This document shows, in pieces, positions 26,338 to 36,346 of a stretch of DNA of 64,000 bases. The stretch comes from Herbinix sp. (GTDB taxonomy: Bacteria > Bacillota > Clostridia > Lachnospirales > Lachnospiraceae): assembly GCA_029240245.1 (NCBI GenBank), contig JARBTJ010000004.1, positions 62,001 through 126,000 on the forward strand, read 5' to 3'. The notes beneath the pieces were generated by a model. It did not search any database. It was given only the letters and a program-made list of their open reading frames with translations, and was not told the origin of the DNA. Numbering within the stretch: the stretch's first letter is position 1; each line of letters opens with the position of its first letter. Position numbers and translations under genes: made by a program.

Positions 26338-28221
26338 TCATGCTCCTTCAAGTGTCGAAATCCTACTTGATAAATTATTCAGTATATCTGTTAATCCTGT
26401 GATACTAGAAATATTTTGATTGTGTGACGAAGGCGGGTATGTAAAATTATTTTTATTGGCCGGGGTTATTGGCTCATAGCCACCTACGGTTATCTCGCTA
26501 CATACAATTGGTCTGTTCGGCATGTAAATTCTTTGTGTGCTAAGTTGCATTACATTCTCTTCTCCGTCAAAGAAATAAATATATGCTTCTGACCCACTAT
26601 TTGATATGCCAATTGTCTTGTCCGTAGTTTCGTTGTAGGATGTTATAGAGGTCGGTGTCACCCTCATTATTTTAGTGCCGAATTTTAATGTAATAACGCT
26701 TGTTGAATCTGACCCTGTTTCGATGTTAATAGCACCGCCTGTTATTGCTACACTTCCGTCACTATTAACTTTAAAATGTTTGGAATCAATAGTTCCGTCC
26801 GACAAGTAAATTTTCATACCGCTTACATTCGGTTGGTAGTTGTCCGATTCAATCGCGCCTCCAATAAAGGTTGATGCAATGATTCGCCCTTTGAAGGTGC
26901 CGTTAACTGCTTCTATGCTGCCATCTTCTAAGACTTTAAAGTATTCGTTGGCGGTTACAATTCCTTCAATATTGATGTTGTCAGCCTTAATTAAAATCTG
27001 TGATCCGCTTGCATCACTGGAAAGCTTAAATAAACCAATCTTGCCATTGGAATCAACCTTAAGTATAAATTGGTTGGCTAACTGTTCAAGTAAGGAATTT
27101 GCTCCTTTTACGCTGTCTGACACGCTCTTAATGTTTTGTTCTATGCCGGATATTTTGCTCTTAAGGGTTGTTCTTTGTGTACCGAATTGAATGTTATTGA
27201 ATTTTGATGTTGTGCAATCGTATTGATATGAAGTGACATAAGCAAGCATATCTATGTTTAATCGCTCATGTTTTACCTTGACCGTATCACCAACCTCAAC
27301 TACCCCGGTAAGGTGTGCATCTAAATCATAATTGATATGAGGATAAATATTATCATTAAGATAAGCTTGTGCTTGACTCCTAAGGTCGGTAATTATTAAA
27401 TCGCTATATTCTGATTGCAAGTTAGATAAGCTTGCCTGCGCTGTGGATAAGTCTGATATAGTTTGAGTAAGTACCACTTGATTAGCTGACTTATTCGCTT
27501 CTAACGATGATATCTCGGTGTTAATTTCTGATATCTGCGCAATTATTACAGCCTTTTCTTTTAGTTCTGGTTCAGAGGTTCCAAGCGCGTTGTACCTTAT
27601 TTGCAGTACGGATATATCTGCTTCAAGGTTGCTTACCGCCATGTCGCAAGCTGAAATTCTGTTTTCGAGTACCGTTTTAAAATTCTGTAGGTCTGCAACT
27701 AAAGTTATTCCGGAATCAATAGCAGTTTCCAATGACTCGATATTATCTTCGATACTTTCTGACAATCCAAACTCAACCGTTTTTTCATATACTCTTTGGT
27801 GTGGTGTGGTCACTGACAAATAACCTTCTGGGAGCGTTGCTTCGTTATATCCGATTGGTATTATTTTAGTGACTACATCATCCCAATTCTCTGAAACATT
27901 GCAATCAATAAGATTTTTACCATATGATATAACTGCCCCTCTGTCTGCCGGTTCTGGTTGGTTTTCCTGATAAATTAATCTCCCTTTTACTATCGCGGTA
28001 CGTCCAGTTTTTGGGTTAAATATTTGATACCCTTTTTTACCTGTCAAGGTGTCAACGATTAGTATGTTGTCCTGAATCAAAAACTCCGCATATTTCAGCG
28101 GAGCTTCGACTTCGATATATTCATCTTCGGTGTTCTTTGTTATCACGGCACTAATTGGCTTTATGATGATATCGCCATTCGATGTATAATCGTTGTCCGT
28201 GGCTTTAAATGCTTTTATCAT
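26338..28221 (-). CDS. phage tail protein (prophage endopeptidase tail / gp37-like tail spike)
   Basis: About 627 aa. The N-terminal half matches tail-associated proteins of the Prophage_tail/gp37-like group (AFKATDNDYTSNGDIIIKP, QIFNPKTGRTAIVKGRLIY). A coiled-coil insertion (about 180-290) and a beta-rich C-terminal half with repeated INIETG/ITGG segments follow. Start ATG 28221 overlaps the Dit stop (ATGA). Probably the tail-tip hub that receives the Dit ring. Confidence 0.82.
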   Translation of the reverse strand: MIKAFKATDNDYTSNGDIIIKPISAVITKNTEDEYIEVEAPLKYAEFLIQDNILIVDTLTGKKGYQIFNPKTGRTAIVKGRLIYQENQPEPADRGAVISYGKNLIDCNVSENWDDVVTKIIPIGYNEATLPEGYLSVTTPHQRVYEKTVEFGLSESIEDNIESLETAIDSGITLVADLQNFKTVLENRISACDMAVSNLEADISVLQIRYNALGTSEPELKEKAVIIAQISEINTEISSLEANKSANQVVLTQTISDLSTAQASLSNLQSEYSDLIITDLRSQAQAYLNDNIYPHINYDLDAHLTGVVEVGDTVKVKHERLNIDMLAYVTSYQYDCTTSKFNNIQFGTQRTTLKSKISGIEQNIKSVSDSVKGANSLLEQLANQFILKVDSNGKIGLFKLSSDASGSQILIKADNINIEGIVTANEYFKVLEDGSIEAVNGTFKGRIIASTFIGGAIESDNYQPNVSGMKIYLSDGTIDSKHFKVNSDGSVAITGGAINIETGSDSTSVITLKFGTKIMRVTPTSITSYNETTDKTIGISNSGSEAYIYFFDGEENVMQLSTQRIYMPNRPIVCSEITVGGYEPITPANKNNFTYPPSSHNQNISSITGLTDILNNLSSRISTLEGA

Positions 28222-28880
28222 ATCCATCTACTCCTAACCAATGTTGTGACCTGCGTTACGGTTCCGTTAAAGGTTAAGGCGTTTAAGCCTGGTGCGAATA
28301 CCGGAAACTTACCAACCATTGAACGGTTTTTTAAGACTGTCCCATTTTTAGCGTCTTGCTCTTCGCAATCTAAAGTTATGTATCCGTCAATTGTAACCGT
28401 GCACACCTCAACACTATTTACTAATACGTCAACTGTTCCACTTCCGTATATTGTAATTAAAGGAAAACAATCGACATTGCCTTGGTTTATTAATGCTGTT
28501 GAAGTTGTTTCGTACTCATGGACGGCGTATTTGTATGGCTGAATCAGAAATGGTACATCTGCTTTGCGGTATCTTAATGCCTTGACGTAATCAATCTGTT
28601 CTAAAATGAAGACATTGTAATATTTATCAGGTTCATTACTAAGTATTAATTTACCGGTTCCGGTAAGCCAATTTAAAACATAGTCAACATTATCTTCTTT
28701 GAATCCAATTGGGATAATCTTCTCATATGCTTTATAACCAAGCGTTTCAACATCAGTTCGACTATTGCCGTCTAACTCAATCAGATTATATCTTAGTGGT
28801 GGCTTTACAATTGGTGGTAACCTTTCGATGATTACACCCATATCATCCGATCTGATATCATTAAATATTAAGTAGCTCAC
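28218..28880 (-). CDS. distal tail protein (Dit, siphovirus-type tail component)
   Basis: 220 aa. Typical Dit layout: FNDIRSDDMGVIIERLPP near the start, KIIPIGFKEDNVDYVLNWLTGTGKLILS in the belt domain, and a galectin-like C-terminal half (PLITIYGSGTVDVLVNS). GTG start with AGGAGGG upstream. Sits between tape measure and tail hub, as in siphoviruses. Confidence 0.88.
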   Translation of the reverse strand: MSYLIFNDIRSDDMGVIIERLPPIVKPPLRYNLIELDGNSRTDVETLGYKAYEKIIPIGFKEDNVDYVLNWLTGTGKLILSNEPDKYYNVFILEQIDYVKALRYRKADVPFLIQPYKYAVHEYETTSTALINQGNVDCFPLITIYGSGTVDVLVNSVEVCTVTIDGYITLDCEEQDAKNGTVLKNRSMVGKFPVFAPGLNALTFNGTVTQVTTLVRSRWI

Positions 28881-28890
28881 ATTATCCCTC

Positions 28891-31800
28891 CTACTGTATT
28901 AGTCTTTCAATGCGCCCATCAATCAATTTTCCTACTGTTTTGCCATCCATAACAACTGAAAGGTTTAACTTTTTCAATCCATTTACGATTGCATCCTCCA
29001 TCTTGTCATAATCTACCGCTGTTCCGGTGTATTGGTTGCCGCCAAACTTTGGTACATTCAATAATTTTGAATCGGCAGCATTCATATTTTTAAACATTTC
29101 GTTTAACCCTGTTACTCCTGCCTCTGCTGCGTACTGTTTCATAGCTTCTTTGATTTTCTCTTCATTTTCAATCACGGCATCATACTTTAATGCATTGTTA
29201 AGCTTTAACTCTGCAAGGTCGGCTTCGTAGGTTTCTTTTGCGCTTTTTATAGCAAGTTCTTTTTGTTTATCAAGGTACTCTTCGTTGTCTTTTTGTTTTT
29301 CTTTAAACGTGTCTCTTTCAAGTTCCTGTTCTTCCTTAAGAGCAGCTACCTTTAATTTATAGCGTTCTTCAATTGAATTCTTTTCGTTTTCATAATCAGA
29401 AGAAACCTTATCCTCTTCCTGCTTTTGTTCTGCTTGAAGAGACTTAATCTTTGCATCGTACTCATCGTTAATGGTTTTCTTTTGCGTATCAAGAATGTCC
29501 TTTTGAAGAGTTCGCTCCGCTTTCAACCTTTCTCTAGCAATTTCAGCTTCAAAATCTGCAAGTTCTTGTTGTGCATCCATGCGTTCTTCTGTGGTGGTAG
29601 CGTTTTCTATTCTTGCCCTTAATTCAGCTTTTTTCTCGGCTTCTTCTTTTAATTTTAAAGCTCTGTCTTCTGCCTCTTGCTGTGTATTTATGGTGTCAAT
29701 TTGATCCTGTACGGATTTGAGTGCATTGTACCGGTCCTCATCAACGGTCTTCATTTTTTCAAGATATTCTTCATCGATAAGACCAAGCTTTTTTTTGTGA
29801 TTGGCTTCTAATAAATCAAGTTCTTTGCCTTGCGCGGTTTCAACTGCTTTTAATTTGGTTTCCTGCGACTTTGCAAAAACTCTCTCTTCTGCTTTTAATC
29901 TTTTTTCGAGCGCGTCTTCCTGCTCTTCATAAAGATTATTAATGGTTTCAATGCGTTCCTCTACTGTGCCAATCTCGTTTTCGGATTGTGCTTCGAGTGC
30001 CTCTTTATACTTTCTGGTTACATTTTCAAAAGCTTCAGATGCCGAAACAATAGACGATGTATCTCCAATGTATTTAGTGGTTTTATTCCATTGGTCATCA
30101 AGGCTTTTTAACGTTTCTTCCGTAGCTGTAATTTCATCGTTCATCAACATTATTTCATTTGATAAACGTCTCGTTGCGTCTTTAGCACTTTGGTTGTTAT
30201 TAACGTATTCTTTTTCAGATTTTGACAGCCAGACATACCCCTTATTTTCAAGGTCTAAGACTTTCAAGTGTGTTTCCATGGCTTTGTCAAATTCTTCTTG
30301 TTTTTTAGTTCTTTCTTCTAACAATTGATTTAATGCGACTTCGCTTTTAATTTGCTGTTCTGCTATGTCGGATAAATTCTTTTCGGCTGCCTTGGCAAGT
30401 GCAAGGTCTTTGTGAGCCGAGACTAATTTATCTATTTCCTCTCTTTGCTTACTAAGCGTTCCGGTTTGCTCATCTAAGGACAAATTAAGATTTGGTATCG
30501 CATCGTTTAATTGATTAACCAGTGAGACCATTTGTTGCTTTTCGGAGTTAGTTTTCTTTTCGTTGTCAGCCAAATCATATAGTCGGTCTGACAATATCCC
30601 GAGTGCGCCATACTCTGCTTCTATATTTTGTGTTTCTTCTTCATAGGCTTTTGATTTTTTACTAAGTTCCTCGGTAAGTTTCTTGCTGTTATCTAAAAGA
30701 TTTTGTGTTTCGTCTGATAGCTTTTTGGTTGCTTCCGCTGCATCACCACTGCTATCTGCATAGGTCACCAAGGCTGTACCAAGTCCAACAACCAAGCTTG
30801 CTATTACACCTATAACATTGGCTTGGCTCGCAACATTAAAAGCCGTCTGCGCTGCTGTGGCTACTTCCGTAGCCGTGGTTAGAGTTTTATATGCTTGCAC
30901 CGCAAATGTAATACCGTCTACAGCTTTTTTTGTAATCAAGGCTGCTGCTACACCTTTTAATCCGGATGTAACGAGGTCAATGTTATCAACAAGCCAAAGG
31001 AATCCGTCTACTGTATTTTCTAACGCTCCACCGGCAAAGTCGGCAAATTCATCATCAACCTCGCCTAATTTATCGGCTATTTTTCCAAATGCTTCGGTCA
31101 TTGCAGGGGCAAGAGCTGTTCCGAATTCTCTTTTGGTTATTTCAATCTGTTGATACATTCTTTGCAGAGCGTCGTCTGTCTCTCCAAGCTTTTGGAGTGT
31201 TTCACCGGATAACACAGCACCCATGTTTCTGGCTTCTTGTGCGAACTCTGCCATTCCATCTTTGCCAAGCTTAATAACCGGGTTTAAATCCTGTGCAGAC
31301 CGTCCGAATAGCGTCATTGCCTTTGCGTCACGTTCGGTTTCGTTGGCGATATTTCCGAGTGCTGTCACGGTATCCCAAAATACTTCTTGGCTTTCTCTTA
31401 ATTGACCGTTCGTATCAGTTATTTGCACCCCAAGACCTCTGTAGGTGTCTATGTAAAGCTTAGTTCCTTCTTGCGCGCTTGACATTGACCGGATATTTCT
31501 AGCCATAGCAGATGTAATTGTTTCGAGTGAAGTATCTGTTAACTCTGCCATGTAATTTAATTCTTGTAGAGTATCGGTTGCTATGCCTGTTTGGGTGGAT
31601 AGTGTAAGCATATTATCGGCATAGGCAGCTGTTTCTTTTACGATGTCAACCATTGCACGGCCACCGTCTTGAATGGCATTAAACAAGGTTTTTACGCCTT
31701 GGATAATTGCTTCGCTTGCAAGATTGGCTTTTAATACATCACCGAATTTTAATGTTTCCTCTTTGGTTTCTTTGACTTTATTTCCAAACTCATCAATAGA

Positions 31801-32199
31801 TTTTGCGGTATTATCGGTTGAGGTTTCGGCTTCCCTCATGTATTTCTGATTGTTGTCTAACTCGCGGTTAATTTTAGTTAATTCAGAATAAGCATTGTTA
31901 AGCTTTATTTGCCAATCCTGTGCCTGTTTTGAGTTTTCACCGTACTGCTTGGTGGTATCTTGTAGTGCGCCACGGAGTAAGGCAAGTCTCTTTTCTTGTT
32001 CGACTTGTTGTCTGGATAAAATATCGTTTTTAGCCTTAAGCGCGTCCATAGAATTGGCATTACCTTCATATTCTGCCGAAACCGCCTTTAAATCACTCTT
32101 AAGGACGTTCATTGACTTACTAACGTTCGATATTGCCTGTCTATACTCTTTTTCACCATCTAAACTTATGGTTGCTCCTATATTTGCTTTTCTTGCCAT
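28891..32199 (-). CDS. tail tape measure protein
   Basis: 1102 aa, by far the longest prophage ORF. Coiled-coil N-terminus, a MVDIVKETAAYADNMLTLSTQTGI... tape-measure core (about 190-380), a short hydrophobic stretch near 440-480 (NVIGVIASLVVGLGTALVTY) and a very long charged coiled coil (500-1040). Its length sets tail length; about 1100 residues suggests a tail near 150-170 nm by the usual 0.15 nm per residue rule (inference). GGAGGG precedes the ATG. Confidence 0.93.
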   Translation of the reverse strand: MARKANIGATISLDGEKEYRQAISNVSKSMNVLKSDLKAVSAEYEGNANSMDALKAKNDILSRQQVEQEKRLALLRGALQDTTKQYGENSKQAQDWQIKLNNAYSELTKINRELDNNQKYMREAETSTDNTAKSIDEFGNKVKETKEETLKFGDVLKANLASEAIIQGVKTLFNAIQDGGRAMVDIVKETAAYADNMLTLSTQTGIATDTLQELNYMAELTDTSLETITSAMARNIRSMSSAQEGTKLYIDTYRGLGVQITDTNGQLRESQEVFWDTVTALGNIANETERDAKAMTLFGRSAQDLNPVIKLGKDGMAEFAQEARNMGAVLSGETLQKLGETDDALQRMYQQIEITKREFGTALAPAMTEAFGKIADKLGEVDDEFADFAGGALENTVDGFLWLVDNIDLVTSGLKGVAAALITKKAVDGITFAVQAYKTLTTATEVATAAQTAFNVASQANVIGVIASLVVGLGTALVTYADSSGDAAEATKKLSDETQNLLDNSKKLTEELSKKSKAYEEETQNIEAEYGALGILSDRLYDLADNEKKTNSEKQQMVSLVNQLNDAIPNLNLSLDEQTGTLSKQREEIDKLVSAHKDLALAKAAEKNLSDIAEQQIKSEVALNQLLEERTKKQEEFDKAMETHLKVLDLENKGYVWLSKSEKEYVNNNQSAKDATRRLSNEIMLMNDEITATEETLKSLDDQWNKTTKYIGDTSSIVSASEAFENVTRKYKEALEAQSENEIGTVEERIETINNLYEEQEDALEKRLKAEERVFAKSQETKLKAVETAQGKELDLLEANHKKKLGLIDEEYLEKMKTVDEDRYNALKSVQDQIDTINTQQEAEDRALKLKEEAEKKAELRARIENATTTEERMDAQQELADFEAEIARERLKAERTLQKDILDTQKKTINDEYDAKIKSLQAEQKQEEDKVSSDYENEKNSIEERYKLKVAALKEEQELERDTFKEKQKDNEEYLDKQKELAIKSAKETYEADLAELKLNNALKYDAVIENEEKIKEAMKQYAAEAGVTGLNEMFKNMNAADSKLLNVPKFGGNQYTGTAVDYDKMEDAIVNGLKKLNLSVVMDGKTVGKLIDGRIERLIQ

Positions 32200-32209
32200 T
32201 GTAACCCTC

Positions 32210-32701
32210 CTAATAAGGTACTACATCATCAATATTAACTTCTTTATCTTCTTTGATAAAACCCTTGTATATGTCATATTCTCTTTTGTGGGTTCTAAGC
32301 TGACCCAATGTCATGCCCCACACTTCTTCTGTGTTGTAGCCGAGTATAGTTTTTCCAATATTAAACCAGTATTCAACGTCAATAAACTCGTGTTCAACTT
32401 CTTCTCCGGAAGCAATAACTTTCGGCATATTTTTATATTTAATTTGTTCTATGTATGCACTCAGCAGCATCATGCTGTAATATTCAACGTTATCGGTTTC
32501 AATTACTTCTCCTGTGATGTACTTCAATAAGCACATCACGGCTGTTTTCATGGTTTTTTTCTTAGTCAATGATTCAATAATTGCACCCATCGGCATGTTT
32601 GTTTTTTCTTGCAATTCATCTATAACATCAAGTGTGTATAATATGTTATATGTTTTTTCGTTTATAGTAATTGGCGTTCCAGTAGGTTTTAGATATCTCA
32701 T
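32210..32701 (-). CDS. tail assembly chaperone-like protein
   Basis: 163 aa located between major tail protein and tape measure, the tail chaperone position. The N-terminal part (ITINEKTYNILYTLDVIDELQE) resembles the G-type chaperone; the C-terminal part (EYWFNIGKTILGYNTEEVWGMTLGQLRTH) resembles the T part, which other phages reach by frameshifting. Here both lie in one open frame. GGAGGGAAC precedes the ATG. Confidence 0.7.
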   Translation of the reverse strand: MRYLKPTGTPITINEKTYNILYTLDVIDELQEKTNMPMGAIIESLTKKKTMKTAVMCLLKYITGEVIETDNVEYYSMMLLSAYIEQIKYKNMPKVIASGEEVEHEFIDVEYWFNIGKTILGYNTEEVWGMTLGQLRTHKREYDIYKGFIKEDKEVNIDDVVPY

Positions 32702-32747
32702 GTTCCCTCCTAAAAAAGGGAGAGGTTTCCCCCTCCCTACATGTTTA

Positions 32748-33281
32748 TTATGCTATACTTGCCTTGCCATTAAGATAGGTTTTAGCTTCTGCCAATGTAG
32801 CGAAGCTGTTTTCATATTTCCAATTACCTGTATCGTCAAGCATGATCGTGCCTGTCATTGTCGGTGTGGAAAAAGTAGTACTCTCACCTTTTGTCTGGTT
32901 GGTTTCGGATGGCTCCGCAAACTGTACTTTCGGCAGCCATATTGCCCTAAATTTCTGTGTCGTTACTTTGCTTATAGAAATAAATCCAACCCCAACATAT
33001 GGGTTATTGTCGTTACCGTTTGCCGTGATTTCACCGGTTTCTACGTCAATTGTATGACCTAGAAGTTCTTTTTGAATAACAACATTTGAATCATCAACCC
33101 CTAATGTTAAAGTGCCATCCCTAAATGACTTGTCTGATTCCACTACCTTGTCGCCTGCGTATAACTTCGCTTCATTAAGCTGAATAGAAAGGTCAGCTTG
33201 AATGGGTTCTGCAAGTACGCCTTTTGCGGGTGTTTCCCCCGCGCCTTTGTAAACCAAATATTGTAAACCTATTTTAGCCAT
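32748..33281 (-). CDS. major tail (tube) protein
   Basis: 177 aa from ATG 33281, with GGAGG upstream; a longer frame lacks a site. Beta-rich; IGLQYLVYKGAG at the start and GVGFISISKVTTQKFRAIWLPKVQF in the middle match the phi13-type major tail protein family. Lies between tail-completion and chaperone genes. Confidence 0.88.
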   Translation of the reverse strand: MAKIGLQYLVYKGAGETPAKGVLAEPIQADLSIQLNEAKLYAGDKVVESDKSFRDGTLTLGVDDSNVVIQKELLGHTIDVETGEITANGNDNNPYVGVGFISISKVTTQKFRAIWLPKVQFAEPSETNQTKGESTTFSTPTMTGTIMLDDTGNWKYENSFATLAEAKTYLNGKASIA

Positions 33282-33282
33282 T

Positions 33283-33630
33283 TTATTCCTCCGTTTCTGA
33301 TTGTCCATCAATTTCACATTGAAAAATGATGTGTTTTTTCTTTGTATCTTTTTCGTCCTGTTCTGTTATGACTGGATAAGAAAAACCCGCTCCGAATAAT
33401 CGGGAACGAGTTCTTTTTTTTAGTGCTATGTAGTTAAAGTCAATCGGCACGAATAAATGTACTTGAATGCTTGCTACATCAATTTGAGGGGTGTCATTGG
33501 CATATACAATAGCTCTATCATCCTCATAATTAAAGGTGTAATATTTATCTGATGTGCCTGTATATATTCCAGGAACAACTGGTAATCCCTCTGGCTCTAA
33601 TACACTTTTGATTATTGGGTTTACATTCAT
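33283..33630 (-). CDS. tail completion / head-tail joining protein
   Basis: 115 aa. Position directly upstream of the major tail protein and the pattern (IKSVLEPEGLPVVPGIYTGTSDKYYTFNYEDD) fit gp17-like tail completion proteins. Overlaps the HK97-gp10-like gene by 4 bp. Confidence 0.7.
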   Translation of the reverse strand: MNVNPIIKSVLEPEGLPVVPGIYTGTSDKYYTFNYEDDRAIVYANDTPQIDVASIQVHLFVPIDFNYIALKKRTRSRLFGAGFSYPVITEQDEKDTKKKHIIFQCEIDGQSETEE

Positions 33631-34025
33631 TCAACTTTCACCGCCTCATTAAATGCTTTTTGTAATACCTCTGTTACTTTAGGCTCCGCATCTTTTAAAG
33701 CCTTTGTCAATACTGGTATTGATGGTTGCGTACTTGTACCATATTCCATGTAAACAAGCTTCTCTGCATTCCTCATGCCGTTTTCATCTGTGCCTGTAGG
33801 AAATACCGTTGCATACCAGCCGTACTTGTTTTGAGCAGGCTTCCCGGCTTTGATTGATTTTAGCAGTGCGCCTGTTTTTTTGTGTTTGGCTATTTCGCCT
33901 CTTACATGCCTTTCAAGTATGGGAATAGCTTCACTTAATATCTTTGGTGCTATTTCGTCATAGTTTGAAAGTTTTTCGAGCTGCCGGATTAATGCGGTGT
34001 CGAATTGAAAATCAAATTTCCCCAT
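33627..34025 (-). CDS. HK97 gp10-like head-tail connector
   Basis: 132 aa. LSEAIPILERHVRGEIAKHKKTGALLKSIK and the AEKLVYMEYGTSTQPSIPVL segments are typical of the HK97-gp10 family. I chose ATG 34025 (AAGGCGGTG upstream) over the GTG two codons earlier. Confidence 0.85.
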   Translation of the reverse strand: MGKFDFQFDTALIRQLEKLSNYDEIAPKILSEAIPILERHVRGEIAKHKKTGALLKSIKAGKPAQNKYGWYATVFPTGTDENGMRNAEKLVYMEYGTSTQPSIPVLTKALKDAEPKVTEVLQKAFNEAVKVE

Positions 34026-34027
34026 AG

Positions 34028-34354
34028 TCACCGCCTTAATGTGGCGAATATCTCTATATACTCATGCGAAAACTCGTAATCATTTGTATACGCAATATCA
34101 TACGGGTTTCCAATAAATACAAGTGTCCAGAAGTTCTCTATTTTTTTCTTTGTATACCGTATAAGGAACCTCGTTTTGACTTCGGAAAACTCTGCATTTG
34201 CCTTGATTAATTCCGTTCCGCTCGTATTCGTTACTTTCGCCCAACACTCATGATGTGTTATTTCTTCGGCTATTGGAAAGCCGTCTGCATCTTGACCGCT
34301 TGTTGTGGTTATGAATTTTATTCTTTTGTTTAACTCGCCCGGGTTAATATTCAT
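34028..34354 (-). CDS. phage head closure protein
   Basis: 108 aa. MNINPGELNKRIKFI and the ECWAKVTNTSGTELIKA pattern define the SPP1 gp16/HK97 head-closure family. Sits between the gp6-like connector and gp10-like gene in standard order. Confidence 0.85.
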   Translation of the reverse strand: MNINPGELNKRIKFITTTSGQDADGFPIAEEITHHECWAKVTNTSGTELIKANAEFSEVKTRFLIRYTKKKIENFWTLVFIGNPYDIAYTNDYEFSHEYIEIFATLRR

Positions 34355-34365
34355 CTGCTCACCCC

Positions 34366-34866
34366 TTACAAAAGATTTACACGATGCATTCCTAATATTG
34401 CGTCTACAACCTTGTTTAAATTGGTTTTATCCACATATAAGCTTCTGTTATCGTGCATATCTTGGCAGAGTACATATATTGCAATTGAAAATTCTTCGAA
34501 TGCGTCTATCCCGGTCTTATATGATGCTGTTACGGTATCGTTTTCTAGAGGAGTTGTTGCAAAGATTATTCCGGTTTTATCATTATTTACATGATAGTCT
34601 GTGTCTTTTGTTTGAAGTTCTCCATTTAGCGATACTGCTATCGTATCAACAATCACGGGATGTTTTAAAAACAAAAATTCTGCTGCTTCTCCGTCTCCAA
34701 CGCCTAATGCCTCGCCCGATACAACACTCTCCTTGATGCCCGTATATGACGAAATAAAGGCTTTTGCTGTGTCAATAAGCATTTGTATATCATCACTCTG
34801 ATACTCGTCTTCTTCGAGTTTTAAATAGCGTACAACGTCGCTTATTTCAATCTCGCTTGCTTTCAT
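34366..34866 (-). CDS. head-tail connector (gp6/gp15-like) protein
   Basis: 166 aa. The helical N-terminal half SDVVRYLKLEEDEYQSDDIQ and IDTAKAFISSYTGI is typical of the gp6-like connector, and the IAIYVLCQDMHDNRSLYV helix marks its C-terminus. Directly downstream of capsid genes. Confidence 0.85.
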   Translation of the reverse strand: MKASEIEISDVVRYLKLEEDEYQSDDIQMLIDTAKAFISSYTGIKESVVSGEALGVGDGEAAEFLFLKHPVIVDTIAVSLNGELQTKDTDYHVNNDKTGIIFATTPLENDTVTASYKTGIDAFEEFSIAIYVLCQDMHDNRSLYVDKTNLNKVVDAILGMHRVNLL

Positions 34867-34884
34867 TGGACTTCACGTCCTTTC

Positions 34885-35082
34885 TTAAGCATCTGCTACC
34901 ATCAAACCGGCTGCTTTTAGCTTTGCTATTAATGCGCTCAAATCAGCTTTTAATCCTGCAACATCGGTTGCCGTGCTTGCTGCTTGATTGGCAATAAGTA
35001 ATTCGCCATCGCCGTTTACAATTGTACCGCCAACTACGAATACTTCTCCACCCTGCTGCATGTGGTTTTTTGCATTATACAT
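34885..35082 (-). CDS. putative head fiber/decoration protein
   Basis: 65 aa. MYNAKNHMQQGGEVFVVGGT followed by an Ala/Asp/Leu helical end (LKADLSALIAKLKAAGLM) resembles small proteins annotated as head fibers in related phages. It sits between capsid and connector. A role on the capsid surface is inferred from family and position. Confidence 0.6.
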   Translation of the reverse strand: MYNAKNHMQQGGEVFVVGGTIVNGDGELLIANQAASTATDVAGLKADLSALIAKLKAAGLMVADA

Positions 35083-35138
35083 GTGATTACCTCTCTTTCA
35101 TAATAGGGCGGTTGTTACACCGCCCTATGTAATTTTGA

Positions 35139-36311
35139 TTAGCTAACTGACATAACCAGGGTAGCAAGCTTCTGATTGTCAATAACCTTGGAATCAAACT
35201 CAAACCAAGAAACAATGCCTACTGCGTGCATTGTTGCATATTTTTCATTGAGGATCTGGATTTCGATGTTTTCTCTCATGTTCACTGCAAGACCGGAATA
35301 ATCTCCGTATAAAACTGCCTTTGCAGCAGAAGCAATCGCCGGCATATTGTCTGATAAGTAAACAGGCTTGCCAAGTAAGGTATAAGGGAACGCCTGCGAT
35401 AAGCTAGGCTGTAATAAATACTGTCCTTGACCATCCTTAAGCTTTCTAATTGCCGTAAACGTTGCAGGCGCCATTGTCCAACAAGCATCAGTTTGATAAA
35501 CCGTTGGTACTTTTGCCTGTAACTCTATTAAAATATCTGCTGTAATAGCAGTGGTTGACCCTGCTAATAATGTAGTGGTGGTTGCAAGCGCTCCTGTTGC
35601 TTTATCGGTTGTTCCGTTCAGTAATTCTTTTTCGATAAACAGCGCAATCTTCTTTGACATTTCGCTTACAACAAAGTCAACAACGCTGATTTCGGAATTA
35701 TTGATAACTGATTTTCCAAGCAAGGTTAATGCTCCGGCAAGATATCCAGTTAAGTCAACGCTTGTGAACTTGCCTGCATCTGCCGTAATGTCGGTAAATT
35801 CTGCCTGATATCCTACGGAAATGTCGTGGGTTGTATTTGCGAGGCCCCATACGGGTACTTTTAATGTGCCTTTAACAGCAAACATGGTAACTTTAGATAA
35901 AATCGGACACATTTCCTTGACTGTGCTGATGATTCTGTTTGCAATGGTAACCGGGATAACTGCGCCATTGTTAGCCATGGTTAAGTTTTGCTCGCCGGCT
36001 CTGATCTCGACCGCAACGCCACACTGAGACTTAATATAATTCTCAAAGGCTCTTTCCTCTGTTGCCGCCACTTCTTCGGCTCTTAATTCCGCTTTCTTAT
36101 CGTCGGTAACAACGTTTAAGTTTAAGCTTCTTGCTCTTTCTGCTCTGGTAATCGTTTCTTCCAATGCTCTAACTTCGGTTTCTGCTTTGTCGAATGCAGC
36201 TGTTTCCTCTGCTGTCATTTCGGCTCTTTCCTCTGTTTCCATTTTGGATAGAATGGCTTTCATTGCTGCTACTTTTGCGTTTCTTTCTTCGTATAACTTC
36301 TTTAAATTCAT
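35139..36311 (-). CDS. HK97-fold major capsid protein
   Basis: 390 aa. A charged coiled-coil delta domain (about 1-95) precedes the capsid core: FENYIKSQCGV, VIPVTIANRIISTVKEMCPI, TFTAIRKLKDGQGQYLLQPS. The conserved order LGKPVYLSDNMP and LYGDYSGLAVNMRENIEI follows. The prohead protease encoded upstream would remove the delta domain. AAAAGGAG precedes the ATG. Confidence 0.95.
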   Translation of the reverse strand: MNLKKLYEERNAKVAAMKAILSKMETEERAEMTAEETAAFDKAETEVRALEETITRAERARSLNLNVVTDDKKAELRAEEVAATEERAFENYIKSQCGVAVEIRAGEQNLTMANNGAVIPVTIANRIISTVKEMCPILSKVTMFAVKGTLKVPVWGLANTTHDISVGYQAEFTDITADAGKFTSVDLTGYLAGALTLLGKSVINNSEISVVDFVVSEMSKKIALFIEKELLNGTTDKATGALATTTTLLAGSTTAITADILIELQAKVPTVYQTDACWTMAPATFTAIRKLKDGQGQYLLQPSLSQAFPYTLLGKPVYLSDNMPAIASAAKAVLYGDYSGLAVNMRENIEIQILNEKYATMHAVGIVSWFEFDSKVIDNQKLATLVMSVS

Positions 36312-36346
36312 GCTATTTTCTCCTTTTCTGCATAAAAATGAGCCGA

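Noticed and set aside
32210-32701. Programmed frameshift in the tail chaperone
   Set aside because: Both chaperone parts lie in one open frame, so no frameshift is needed here.
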